Positions 1 to 11,004 of a stretch of DNA of 64,000 bases are shown piece after piece. A model generated the notes under the pieces. It was given only the letters and a program-made list of their open reading frames with translations, was not told the DNA's origin and did no database searches. Location of the stretch: assembly GCA_958299035.1 (NCBI GenBank), contig CATQJL010000112.1, positions 60,495,823-60,559,822 on the forward strand, read 5' to 3'. This DNA comes from Cylicocyclus nassatus (Eukaryota > Nematoda > Chromadorea > Rhabditida > Strongylidae). Position 1 is the first letter of the stretch. Every line of letters begins with the position of its first letter. The position numbers and the translations under genes are program-made.

Positions 1-192
1 GTTCCAAAGGCTGCCATTCTATGGAGTGTATTTATCAGAAGTAAGCATAAAACTACCAAAAATGCAGTATAAGATGAAATATCTTCCAGTAGCCGTGATA
101 TACTAAAAATGTTGTGCACACTGTTCGATCTTTGATAAGCCGCTTGCTTCGATGTCATTTGCCGTTCTGTGATACCATTCTGTAAAGCTGGC

Positions 193-275
193 TTTAACTT
201 AGATTTACAGTATGGTATCAGTATTTACAGTACAACTTGATTTACAGTATGCAACTTAGATTTACAGTCTCCAAT
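193..275. repeat. Short degenerate tandem repeat
   Basis: The motif ATTTACAGTAT, often preceded by AACTTAG or ACTTG, recurs four times in about 80 bases. Confidence 0.5.
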
Positions 276-507
276 CTTTCTTTATTAGTGTAGAATACCA
301 CGGTACGAACTTTCAGCATGCTGCGCCATGGTGAATTAGACCATTTGATAAAAGAAATTTCCAGATAAACGTAGAAATTTGTGTATCAGGATTAAGTGCT
401 AATTTCCGCAACTTTCTTACAAGATCTTTGAGCTTTTTCAGAGGTTAATCACATTTTTGAAAACATTGGAAGAAGCTTATTACTGTTTTTCAGATATACC
501 TTATGAA

Positions 508-768
508 CAGTGGCGGTCCCAGGATTTCGGACCGGGGGGGGCCAAAAAATTCTTTCAAATGACGGTGCATGGCGTCAGCCATGCCCCCGAAAAAAAATTT
601 TTTACAAGGCTAATTTGACTTTTTAAAAAATTTTAAAAATTATTTCTTTGTTACAAGAATAAACAAGTCACTTGCGCATTTTTATAACCCATGTAAGTAA
701 TTTTCAAAAATTTCGCGACTCATTCTCGGGGGGGGGGCCTCCCCCCCCCCCCACTCGGTCCGCCACTG
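508..768 (+). mobile_element. hAT-like MITE copy 1 (261 bp)
   Basis: The element is bounded by CAGTGGCGGTCC and GGTCCGCCACTG. An 8-bp direct repeat CTTATGAA flanks it (500-507 and 769-776). Inside are G and C runs next to the ends and a GCATGGC-GTCA-GCCATGC hairpin. An 8-bp duplication with CAGTG/CACTG ends is typical of the hAT superfamily. No coding capacity, so it is non-autonomous. Confidence 0.9.
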
Positions 769-892
769 CTTATGAAGGAAGCATGCCTCTAGTGTGTTCT
801 GAGGTTAGCGACTCTAATTAGCCTAGTATGAGACTTTTTGGTTCGTGGATCCATCTTTGAAGCAAAATGAGACTCCTAATGTTTTAAAGAAG

Positions 893-950
893 AAAGATCG
901 GAGATTTGCTTTATACCGTAATTTTTTAGTTGAAGCTCTACAGAATGGTA
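893..950. repeat. Dispersed repeat, copy also at 6600-6662
   Basis: ATTTGCTTTATACCG and, about 30 bases on, ACAGAATGGTACC occur in the same order at 893-950 and 6600-6662. Confidence 0.5.
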
Positions 951-1189
951 CCCAAAAGTGGACAAAAGACATCGAAGCAAGCAAGTAATCAAAGATCAAC
1001 CGTGTGCAGATCTTTTTGGGACACCCTGTATTTTTTCATCTGTACTATAAATACAGAGTGCCTCGAGAAATGCGTGCAGTTAACACCAACAGTTCCGTCA
1101 ACGTCTTTCGCCGACTTCAAAGTACCAATTTGTAGAGCTGGGCCGGTAGTAATCTGGCCGAAACTCCGAGTTTAAAGCTGCGCGTTAAC

Positions 1190-1270
1190 TCAGAGTTAAC
1201 ACTCTGAGTTTCGTTTTGAAACTCAGAGTTAACTCCGAGTTTCGAAATGAAACTCGGAGTTTCGTGCTGC
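1190..1270. repeat. Palindromic GAGTTAACTC cluster, left
   Basis: Several copies of AACTCAGAGTTAACTC and its variant AACTCCGAGTTTC in alternating orientation can form stem-loops. The same motif occurs at 5930-6175. Confidence 0.7.
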
Positions 1271-1324
1271 TACCTGAGAAGCAGCTACAGTTGTTGAGGA
1301 GCTACCACACGTTTCATTGCAAAA

Positions 1325-1401
1325 CACTCCGACTACGTCGGAAGTCGAACTCCCGTTGCTCGGCGCGAAGTGCCTACCACTAGACTACTAGGCTACGGAG
1401 C
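1325..1401 (-). pseudogene. tRNA-like sequence (pseudogene or SINE-type head)
   Basis: Read on the minus strand, this 77-base stretch has an A-box-like TAGTCTAGTGGTAGGC, a B-box-like GAGTTCGACTTCC with a 5-bp T stem, and GCTCCG facing CGGAGT as a partial acceptor stem. The anticodon arm does not fold and four extra bases disrupt the 3' acceptor strand, so it is not a working tRNA. Confidence 0.4.
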
Positions 1402-1804
1402 ATCTTAGGAGGACCGCCATTCTGTCGCCATGACTACCGTTGCTTACATCCTAAGTGTTCAGGCACGTCAAGAGGCATGGTGCTTTTTCGCTCTAAGCAG
1501 AGTAATTGACTACAATACCTACACGTACTCCCTTTCCCCCTTCGCCCATTCTTAACCCCCACTTACGATATCATCTTCTATTGAAAACACCAACCCCAGA
1601 AGTAATATCCCCAGCTGCACCATTCCTAAATAAGATAGCTAGCGAAGGTGACTGCTTTATTGACAAAACATAATTTAAGTATCAAATGAGCTAAAAACTC
1701 TCGAACTCGTACATATGTAAAATTCAAAAACCAAATGTGATAAAAACACATCATGAAATCATTTACATGTCTCTATCATTATTGATAATACTATCGGCTG
1801 GCTG

Positions 1805-2137
1805 CAGTGGCCTACCGAGGGCGAACAGGCCCCCCCCCCCGAGAATAGGTCGCGAAATCTTTGAAATCTACTTACGTGGGCTATAAACATGTGCAAGTGA
1901 CTTGCTTACTTATGTAAATAATTGGAATAATTTTCAAAAATTCAAATTAGCCCTGTAAAATTATTGGAGGTGTGGCTCGCGCCACGCCCGTTTTTCTTCA
2001 TTTTGGGAGGTACGGGGCCGCAAAAAATTTGAGCACCCCAAAAAATTTTTTTGGAGTGGTGGCTGGCGCCACGCACCTTCATTCAGAAAAATTTTTTGCC
2101 CCCCCCCCCCCCGGACAGAAATCCTGGGGCCCCACTG
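1805..2137 (-). mobile_element. hAT-like MITE copy 2 (333 bp)
   Basis: Same family as the copy at 508-768 but reversed. The ends are CAGTGGCCTACCG and GGCCCCACTG. The 8-bp duplication GCTGGCTG lies at 1797-1804 and 2138-2145. Two internal GCC-ACGC hairpins and C runs are present. Confidence 0.88.
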
Positions 2138-2434
2138 GCTGGCTGATGAGCGTTCTTTATTCGAATATTTCATTCACTTGACAAATCGGAAGAACAAATT
2201 ATTCAATTATTTAAATATGCGAGGAAATCAAAAAGACAGTTATCAACTATACAAATATTTGAGAAGTTTCGAAAATCTTTGTTCGAATATTCAAATCGAC
2301 TATTGCGATTGAATATTCGAATATTGCATGCGAGTATTCGAATAATTATTGCTTCGATATTCGATGATATTCAGTTGTTCGTTTACTCGAATAGTCATTC
2401 GATCAAGTTCGGTTAATCGAATCTCAGACAGTCG

Positions 2435-2665
2435 ACGGCATACTCCGGAGCAGAAATGGCAGGGCCGCGGGCTTTGCCCAGCGGGGGTCTGCCACTTCGC
2501 GCTTTGGAGCGCTCCGGAGCCCTGCCATTTCACGCATTTTACTGCTCCGGGGCTCTCCCAGAACTGGCGCACCTCCGGAGCAGAGATTTGCGCGTCCCGG
2601 AGAGGGGTCGTTCACCGTGACGTCACAAGCAGGCAGAATGGGACCGCGCAAATCTCTGCCGCTAT
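2435..2665. repeat. Nested inverted repeats with CTCCGGAG motifs
   Basis: CCGGAGCAGAAATGGCAGGG near 2445 is inverted at about 2517-2552, and GCAGAGATTTGCGCGTCCC near 2580 is inverted at about 2641-2660. This looks like a compact foldback element. AT-rich TTCGAATATTC palindromes occupy 2155-2400 upstream. Confidence 0.6.
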
Positions 2666-2965
2666 TCATTTGTTTGGTGAGTTTTCCCAGATATTATTCG
2701 ATATTTGTTCATTCGATGAAAACTTGCGTTCGTTATAACCTATATCACAAACTGGCAAAAAGCATAGCTCATGGTTTGTTTTCGGTGAAAAAATCTTCTG
2801 CGAAAATCTGTTACATTTACATTTCTGGAGAAGAAGGTAGTTGGGACTATACATTTGTTTCTCGATGCTGGTAGTTATGTGGTCGAAATATCATGCGAAA
2901 ATGATAATGAAGATCAAGTAGACAGAACATTTGTGGCATCAAGGGTCATTCTATAAGACCACTTG

Positions 2966-3531
2966 CTCAGATAATCGCGGGGGGCAGGCGGCCATGCGAT
3001 GGGCGGGCGGCACCGGGAAAATAGTTTGCTGATTTCTTGCGGTCCGCTTGCAGATATGGAAGAATTTTAGCGAAATTTTAGACAAATTCTTGGAGAACAA
3101 TCGCGGCTTCCTTATAGATTAGCTGCGGCGCAGTGGCCGCATTCTCGCGGACTTTCCGCGCCGCACGGTCCTTTGTGAAGGACCGAGTAGCCCTCAGGTA
3201 CTTTCCGCTGGAAGGAAATACCTCGAACGTAATTAAACCATCGATTAAACCATCGATGACACCTCTGCCATGTAGAGCCTCGCCTTTGCTCGGCGTACAC
3301 CCGAAACTGCTTAAATACCGTCCGAGCGCCAGCTGAAAATTTGACTAGCGCTCGCTGAAAGAGATTATTTGACGAGCGCCTGCAGAAAATTCTGTGTTGC
3401 TGCCCGCTGGCAGAACATTAGACGGTAGAGGAAGTACCGCTCGCTGAAGGTTTGGCCACGCCCCAAAATTCTGCTGACCCTTGCAGAAAAGCGCGAGTTT
3501 GTGGACCGCCTGCCGCCGGCGATTATCTGAG
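2966..3531. mobile_element. Inverted-repeat element (about 566 bp)
   Basis: CTCAGATAATCGC followed by GGCAGGCGG at the left is inverted at the right end (CCGCCTGCCGCCGGCGATTA). The right half holds short imperfect repeats of the type GAGCGCCTGCAGAAAATT. No target duplication is evident. Confidence 0.55.
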
Positions 3532-3950
3532 TAGGGTGCATGTGTTTTTGGAAAATATGGATGAGACTTGACTTATGGCCAGGGGGTCGTATTGAGGGTA
3601 AGACTGAGGGGGGGGTAGTAATTAAGAATCGAGTTTGTTCAATTGGGAGATACTACGAAGGCGAAGAAGAAATGCGTTAGTCCCGGGGATATTGCAATCA
3701 TCTGAAGAAACGACGGTCGTATACAGCATACGGCTTGTATCCACAATCGAAGTTTTAGCCAATTCAAGTCCTCATCCCTTGCCTTGACATGTCATAAGGA
3801 CACCAAGGAAGTTTAAAATGTGTAAAATAAGTATCACTTCCATAATCCGCAAGTCAAATTACCCCTACGAGCTCTAAAAATCATTGCCCACTGCAGTTTC
3901 TAGTGTTTCTCAACGTCTAAAAAGCGTGATTTTCAGACACGATTAACTTA

Positions 3951-4412
3951 CAAGGGAAGCGTGTATAATCAAAGTGGGCTTTTCAGATGAGACCCGTACT
4001 GTCTTGGAGAGTTTTGCACAGTGATTCCAAATCTGCCTTCATTATCTGCCAAGCGCGTTTGGACGCCGGGTTATGGGCGTTTTTCGGGTCAAAAATTGAA
4101 GGCAAAACTGGAGCAAAATCGCCCAAATTTGCTCAAATGGTTAGGTGTCGAGTATCAGAGCAGTCCATGCAGAGGATACATTTTGTCTAGCATGCTAATA
4201 CTTAACATTGCTTTATTTGAGTGCTGGAAAGATTGTAACAATTGTTCCTACCTAAATTCTGCACTCATTTTTCGTTCCAGAAAACAGTCATAACTCGTCG
4301 TCTAGAGGCGCTTTGCAGATAATGAAGGCAGATTTGAAACCATCGTACAATGCTCTTCAAAGTAGTGTGAGTCTCATTTAGAAACCCCACTTCGACTAGA
4401 CACGCTTTCCTT
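3951..4412. mobile_element. Foldback element with arms of about 105 bp
   Basis: The left arm (3951-4055, containing AAATCTGCCTTCATTATCTG) is inverted at 4306-4412; similarity continues weakly outward. A small ORF that starts right after TTTTCAG at 3986 lies within it and is not taken as a gene. Confidence 0.6.
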
Positions 4413-4698
4413 GTTAGTTTCAAAAGTGAAAAAAGTCAGCTTTTCTATACTCATAACAAAGTAATGTTTTCTACAAGTCTATGCTACAAATCAGGCTTCA
4501 TATTGTTTTCAAGCAGTGAAGTAAGAAGTGCTGCCAAAATTCCAACCAGCGCGTTTTTTACTTGAGTGCTTCAACTCTTCGGATTAGCACAAGGCAGAAA
4601 CGAGTCGAATCAAGCTCAAACATTTACTGTGGAATAATCTTCGAGAGTTGAGCTCTCGAATCACATAAAACTTGGGTAGAAAAGCTTTTTTGGAAATA

Positions 4699-4780
4699 AA
4701 GTTAATGGGGTCAGGCGCAACCCCTCAAAAGTTCAGGCCGCCTGAGCTTTTGAGGAGTTGCGCCTGACCACATTAACTTG
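4699..4780. repeat. 40-bp-arm hairpin
   Basis: AAGTTAATGGGGTCAGGCGC and the following 20 bases are inverted immediately downstream with three mismatches and almost no loop. It may be a minimal foldback element or a source of a hairpin RNA. Confidence 0.75.
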
Positions 4781-5204
4781 TCTTCAATATTGAGAAATTG
4801 CCTGTTTTTTTTTAGTATGAGTATTGAGAGCAAAGCCTCTTCTTGCTATATTGAAAATTTGGAACCAAACACTCCACCCCTGTAAAAAATTATAGCTTTG
4901 AAAAGAGGGCTACACATCCGAAACTTGCCGTTAAGTTGCGTGTGGTTGTGCAATTGCAGAAAGTGGAGCCTACAGACTTTTAAAAAATAGAAACCTACAG
5001 TGAAGGCTGGCCTTCTTCAAAAAAACCACCCAGAGGACCTGGAATGGAGCGAAGGGGTCGTTCAGGGGCTTTCATAGGGGAGGGGTCGTTTTTGAAAGAC
5101 TTATGCCTGACCTCTTGCTGAACCCTGCTTATGGCTATAATTTCACAGCGCACGGCTGCCTAGGGGTTCAAGATGGAATACGGCACTGATGGCTGGCTGC
5201 TGAA

Positions 5205-5830
5205 AACCATGAATTGCATTCTCATGCAAAATGATTACCATATTCATAATCAGCATGGTAACTAACCCCACCACACCGAGTTTCAGCGAATTTTGTGATC
5301 TTCGCCCAGCTACCGTATAGCTACCGTAACGCCGCTAAATACCCGCAATCACAAGTGAATGACATATTCGTGATCACGTGCCACAATAATCGTACTGTAC
5401 CAAGTTTTGAACAATTTTGTGGTTTTCGCTTAACTACCATATAGCTACCGTAATCCCGCTTTGTGGTCCTGTAGCGAAAAACGACTATCATATTCGTGAT
5501 CAGCATGCGAAGTAACCCCATTGTGCCAAGTTTCGACAAAATTCGTATTTTCGCCCAACTACCGTATCCCTGCCGTAACCGCGCTATATGGGCGAATGGT
5601 GAAAAATGAACATCATATTCGTAATCAACATGCCAAATAACTCCATTGTACCGAGTTCCAAACAATTTCGTGACTTTCGCCCAACTACCGTATCTCTACC
5701 GCAACCTCGCTATGTGGGCAAATGGGGAAAAATGAGCATCGGATTCGTGATCAGCGCGTCCGATAGCCTCCGGGACCAAAATTTTACAAAATTGCAAATA
5801 TTTGTGTTCAACGGTGCACCATGATACTCC
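5205..5830. repeat. Tandem array with a unit of about 125 bp (five copies)
   Basis: The marker CATATTCGTGATCA or a close variant recurs at 5239, 5363, 5489, 5614 and 5740, a spacing of 124-126 bp. Each unit also holds a CCCAACTACCGTAT-like block and a CCAAGTTTCGA-like block. ORFs on both strands here come from the repeat. Confidence 0.85.
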
Positions 5831-5929
5831 CATCATGCTTCATGAAACTCGGAGCAAAATCAACCCCAGAGGACTTTTTAGCTGCACCTCTGCGTTTGCG
5901 CACTATTTCTCTTTCTCTAACCAAACTCA

Positions 5930-6180
5930 GAGTTAACTCTGAGTTTCGCGGGCGTCTGAAACGCGCACCAAACTCAGAGTTAACGCGTAGCTAAGCTGCG
6001 CGTTAACTCGCGTAGCGTCTCGTGTGGAAGGAGTTACGCTACCTTTTCATACTTAGCATAAAGTACGTCTTGCACAGTATCCTGCCATATCACCCCTTCT
6101 CCAATTTGGTTTGCTTATTCAGGTGTTAATGGTCCCTGAAAGGTGCGTGTTAACTCAGAGTTAACTCTGAGTTTGAGCGG
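5930..6180. repeat. Palindromic GAGTTAACTC cluster, right
   Basis: Copies of AACTCAGAGTTAACTCTGAG and of GCGCGTTAACTC occur here, mirroring the cluster at 1190-1270. Confidence 0.7.
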
Positions 6181-6239
6181 CGCGTTTCGACAGGTTTACT
6201 ACCGGCCCTGGTTTCGAGATGTACTGTATGCAACGATTG

Positions 6240-8300
6240 TTCCTCATTATTGTAGGATTACGGGAAAAACGAAGAAGGTTTTGAGCCAATAACAATTTTG
6301 AAAATGCAAACGGAACAAACTATTAGAGTAGTTTACTAGAAGAATGTATTATAATTTGTACTTTACCGTAATGTTTATTTGGTAAATTATGATAAGATAT
6401 TCTGTAATAGCTGTTTTTTCTAAATTCGCCAAAATCATAGTCTTTATTCAAAAGGCCTCGAATGATGAAAAGTGTGTGATAAAATAAGCATGTGTAAATA
6501 CCCTGCCACAAATGTCCATAATTTGGAGAATTCTTCTTCAAACTACCCAATTTACAACATATTACTGCGAAAATTCCCAATGTAATCTTACAGTAATGAA
6601 GAGCAATCGGCAATTTGCTTTATACCGAAGATCTAAACTAAAGTCAGCTTTACAGAATGGTACCTGCTTCATTTCTCCATCATGCTCGCCTCAAGCTCTA
6701 CAATATAACTGATATGATTATCCTCATTTCCTTAATAAAATTTCACGCTTTTCGCAATGGTTTTTTTCTATCCGAACTCATCTACCTCCCGGCAAAAACC
6801 AAATTCTTACAAGAGAATTCCAGCTTTCCCATGATAAGCGGATACACATCTGCACTCACAATCATTTAGAACAAAAATGTAAAGTTAATAGCCGCAGAAG
6901 GTACGACGTGCTTCTTTAGGCTAAAGTGTAAGAAAGATTGTCTGCAACAATTTGGCAAAAAGTGGATTGGGAGCTCCACTGGGGCAGCCAAGTTCGATTA
7001 TCCTTCATTATGTAGGATCTTGATGTAGTTCAAATATGTTGATTTTGAGAAACTGAGTATTTAAAGTACGAAAGTTGAATATACGGCCATGGTCAATTTT
7101 TCGAATAATGTCGATTAAGAGGAACTCGGATTTTGATATGCGACCGTGGCCAAAAATTCGAGCGCATTTTGAGAATCAAAAGATTAAGAATTAACAGTTG
7201 TTTAACAACTTTTCAGATAATGATATTCAGCATCTGTTGTTCAATAATAATTTTTATCCGTAATTTCCAGGATATTCTGAACTAACTTTCCTTGGACGAG
7301 CGGATAATTTTTATAGTGACGATTACCGAGAATGTGTAATACATGGTGATGTCCGGGCTTTTGTTTTGGAAGAAATTCAACAAGTTCCTTTCCAAAAGAG
7401 CTTTCTTTTTAGGGATTGGGGTAAATTGTAGGATAAACTATCTTTCGTACAAAAATTAGAAGTCCCATTCTAGATGTTAGGCGAAAGATGAGCCAGAATC
7501 TGCAGGAAAAATAAAATAACGGTGTCAATGATACATGAAATGAATTCATGGACTCAAGTGGGGCGCCTAAAATTTGCCGCTCTTTTTTCCGCAATTTTTA
7601 TGAATGTTCCCTACCTATGGGGTCGAGAGAACATCTCCATGCGCTCAGCGCCCAAAACCAAGGACTTTTCGATGTTTTACGGAGCCTATACGACAACGAT
7701 GATCACGTGTTTACAACCACTAAACGATTTGTCGTGAGTGGAATGCACTGGAATTAAGGTTCAGCAATTTTCGGCTGAGTTCCTTGAACATCCCGCAAAT
7801 CTTTCTATTCAAATCGTAAAAATCCTGGAGTTTTTTACGAGTACAGTCAACTCGTCCAGATGAATCGATCCCTCTCTAAGACTAAAAATGGTAAAGATGT
7901 CCCAGAATGTTAACTGATGTCGGTAAACACATAAACAGGTAAAAGATTAGACATATGTGACAGTTTGATTACGTGCTAACGTCCGGCGAGTGCGACGTCG
8001 TCGGCGCGATCAAAAAGATCTTTGGGAATAATTAGGTGTCGCAAGACATTTGCTGGTGATCATCGGATTGATCGTTTGAATCCAGACTATTAGTTAATGG
8101 TTATCCGGTTTGAATGTCCTTTTTCAGCAAATTAATAAGCGAGGAGGAAGGCTCTGTAAACTGAACACAAATTGAGCTCAAAATATTGAGCTCTAATGAA
8201 ATATTTAGGTATACTGTTAGCTAGAACATAAGTTTTGCACAAAGCTTTCGGAAGTCCATAGGCTCTCCATAATTCTATAAGTATAAGAGTGACTGTGTTT
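6240..8300. other. Non-coding AT-rich stretch
   Basis: Apart from the dispersed repeat at 6600-6662, no splice-supported ORF, tRNA or repeat end is recognised. Confidence 0.5.
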
Positions 8301-8312
8301 TCATAAGATATA

Positions 8313-9261
8313 TTAGGTTGTTACATAAGTCTTGTTACACTTAACTTCTAACGGCGATAAGTCATACATCTCATAGTCTTTGCAGGACTCCAAGGTACCA
8401 TTCGATAGAGCAAAGTAAGCTCTACAAGATGGTCTGCAAAAGTTCGCACCAGCTCCGACCCACCGTAAGTTTGCACCCAAAATCTGAGTCGTGCTGAAAT
8501 TCAAAAAATCGCGAAAAATTCATATCTTTGTTCAAACAAATCCTACGGATCTCCAACTTGCTCACAAAAATTGCCCACTCTATCAAACACTCATATGTAC
8601 CGTTGCTGTATTTTTTCCTTGTCTAGAAATCGAGAAAAAGAATTTTTTTAGTTTTTACAAAAATGAAGCTATGCTGTTTCTTTTCATGTAGCTGTATACT
8701 ACAAGCCCTTAGAAGTATAACCGTAAATTTTCAGCTTTTCAGAAGCTCTGGTTTTTGAAAAATACCAAATTTAGCTTTTATCACTCGGGTGTTCAATGCT
8801 AAATTAGGTAATTTTCGAAAACTAGGGCTTCTGAAAAGCTGAAAATTTACGGTTATACTTCTAAGGGCTTGTAGTATACAGCTACATAAAAAGAAACAGC
8901 ATAGCTTCATTCTTGTAAAAACTAAAAAAAATTCTTTTTCTCGATTTCTAGATAAGAAAAAAATACAGCAACGGTACATATGAGTGTTTGATATAGTGGG
9001 CAATTTTTGTGAGCAAGTTGGAGATCCGTAGGGTTTTTCTGAACAAAGATCTGAATTTTTCGCGATTTTTTGAATTTCAGTACGACTCAGATTTTGGGTG
9101 CAAACTTACGGTGGGTCGAAGCTGGCACAAACTTTTGCAGACTATCTTGTAGAACTTGCTTTGCTCTATCGAACGGTACCTTGGAGTCCTGCAAAGACTA
9201 TGAGGTGTATGACTTATCGCCGTTGGAAGTTAAGTGTAACAAGACTTATGTAACAACCTAA
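8313..9261. mobile_element. Palindromic mariner-like element (949 bp)
   Basis: Two arms of roughly 450 bp are near-perfect inverted copies. The ends read TTAGGTTGTTACATAAGTCT, matching mariner-type terminal repeats, and are flanked by TA on both sides (8311-8312, 9262-9263), the Tc1/mariner target duplication. No transposase is encoded. The two arms contain mirror-image ORFs that are a by-product of the palindrome. Confidence 0.85.
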
Positions 9262-10262
9262 TAGATTAGGGGAGGAAATCATGCGGTTTTAGTACTACTT
9301 GATTAGAATTTCATTTCTTTTTATATCGTTGCAATAAAGGCAGATAAGGACAAACGCTCGGAGTGTAATTCAATTTTGAATTTTCATTTCTCTAAATTGC
9401 TAGTGATTGAGCATCTCTAATTTCATCATTGGCTTGAGTTTTATCGCCAACTATTCTTTTACTAAGTTGAATTCTTATTGGTCAATTATTTCCACAGAAA
9501 ATCATGATTTTCGAAATTCTTTTTTGTGGTTTTGATATTCTCTGAAATGAAACTTATAATATACACTAAAAACTGCACAAACTGCATGCAAGCATGCAAT
9601 GAAAAAAGGTGTGATAATGATCAGAGCGATTTTTGAGCATTTTTATATAAATTTCCCTAGATTTTCTGGTGCAAGACTTATGGTCTCTAACACCTGTGGT
9701 CTCGTGCAGATAATCGGCATGTCCAATAAGATTTTGCCCATGAATTTGCCCCCCCCCCCCCCTTCGCTAACCACTTCCCGCTCATATCCCTAAAACTTTT
9801 TTTCCTTCAGGTCAAGTGCCAGAACTTTCACCGCTGCCACCTGCTGCTAGGGCGTGCCAGCGAATTAAGTGTTTGTGAGATCAAAAATGCCGACAGTCAT
9901 TGAAACCAGGGTATGGTAGCTATTGCAAGCGTTGTTCTATTTGAAATATGATATCCAGACAAATAAGGCCACACTTGCCAGATTTGAACGTTATGACTTA
10001 GCAATACCTCATGGAAAAAGTAGGATACTAAACCTCAGGCTTGAGTGGGGAAAATTGCGAACTACTGCGGTCATTATCAGAAAGCTGAAGCATAATGCTA
10101 CTGTCCAATCTGTCTTCCAGACAGTCCCTTAAAAATACGATAAGCTTTTTCATGCATAGAGAGGGAGAAAAGTTAAAGTTTTTAAAGTTACCTATGGATC
10201 TACCACAGTTTCTTTCCATAATCTAATGAAATCGGTTTGGTTCTCATGTTTCAGATCCAGGT

Positions 10263-10273
10263 TAACACTCTAA
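10263..10273. repeat. 11-bp target site duplication, left copy
   Basis: TAACACTCTAA, identical to 11005-11015 on the other side of the foldback element. Because the outer bases are A/T at both ends, the true duplication may be 9 to 11 bp. Confidence 0.75.
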
Positions 10274-11004
10274 GGGCCGCATGCACTAACATGGCAGCGG
10301 GGAGGGGATCGCAGCTTAAAAGAAAGCTTTATATTTCGAAACTCCAGATACCTGGATTTCACGTTGTGTACCTATCCGTAAGTATTCCTACTACCCTTCA
10401 CTATGAACATGTTGAAGAGGAGCGAGAAGCTGTACGAACCGCATTTTCCAGCTTTTGTATGATCCCTGATGATCCCCGGCGCTTTTCTTCAAAGTCATTT
10501 TTCTTTCTCCGAAGTTAACGAAAAATCTCCAAAGTTGTGCAGATTATCTAACCCAACAGTGCTAAGCATGTTGCTGATAAGAACAGATGATGTTTTGAAG
10601 CCATGAAATGATGATCCACAGGTCGAAATTTGGGGTATACCGAAAAATTCGATTTTTCTCGATTTTTCAAAAATTCATTTGTTCTCATCAGCAACATGCT
10701 TAGCACTGTTGTGTTAGATGTTCAGTATAACTTTTGAAGGTTTTCGTTGACTTCGGAGAAAGAAAAATGACTTTAAAGAATAGATGTTCGTCCCCCAGGG
10801 ATCATCAGGGGATCCTACAAAAAGCTGGGAAATGCGGCTTGTACAGCTTCTCGCTTCTGTTCAATATGTTCATAGTGAAGGATGGTGCGAGTACTTACGG
10901 ACAGATAGACAGCATGAAATCCAGATATCCGGAGCTTCAAGATATGAAGCTTTCTTCTGAGGCTGCGATCCCCTCCCCAGCGGAAATGTTAGTGCATGCG
11001 GCCC
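10274..11004. mobile_element. Mutator-like foldback element (731 bp)
   Basis: Inverted arms of more than 250 bp begin GGGCCGCATGCACTAACAT and end with the complement, separated by a short unpaired centre near 10600-10680. The direct repeat TAACACTCTAA flanks it on both sides (10263-10273 and 11005-11015); 9-11 bp duplications with long inverted repeats are typical of Mutator-like elements. No transposase gene. Confidence 0.78.

Larger units (their letters stand above)
1138..6210. mobile_element. Possible 5-kb element with inverted GGGCCGGTAGTAA ends
   Basis: CTGGGCCGGTAGTAATCTGG at the left is matched, inverted, by TTTACTACCGGCCCTG at the right. Near both ends lie clusters of the palindrome AACTCAGAGTTAACTCTGAG (1190-1265 and 5930-6175), as expected for subterminal repeats. 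No transposase ORF was seen and the 8-bp flanks (TTGTAGAG, GTTTCGAG) do not match exactly. It may instead be two truncated copies that happen to face each other. Other elements are nested inside it. Confidence 0.35.

Noticed and set aside
3987..4190. ORF beginning directly after TTTTCAG
   Set aside because: It lies in an inverted-repeat element and its second half falls into the loop; the coincidence of acceptor and ATG is not enough.
5321..5665. 114-codon minus ORF
   Set aside because: It is produced by the 125-bp tandem array.
8313..9261. Mirror ORFs starting MNFSTTQILGANLRWV on both strands
   Set aside because: They are the same sequence in the two arms of a palindrome, with no similarity to a transposase that I can recognise.
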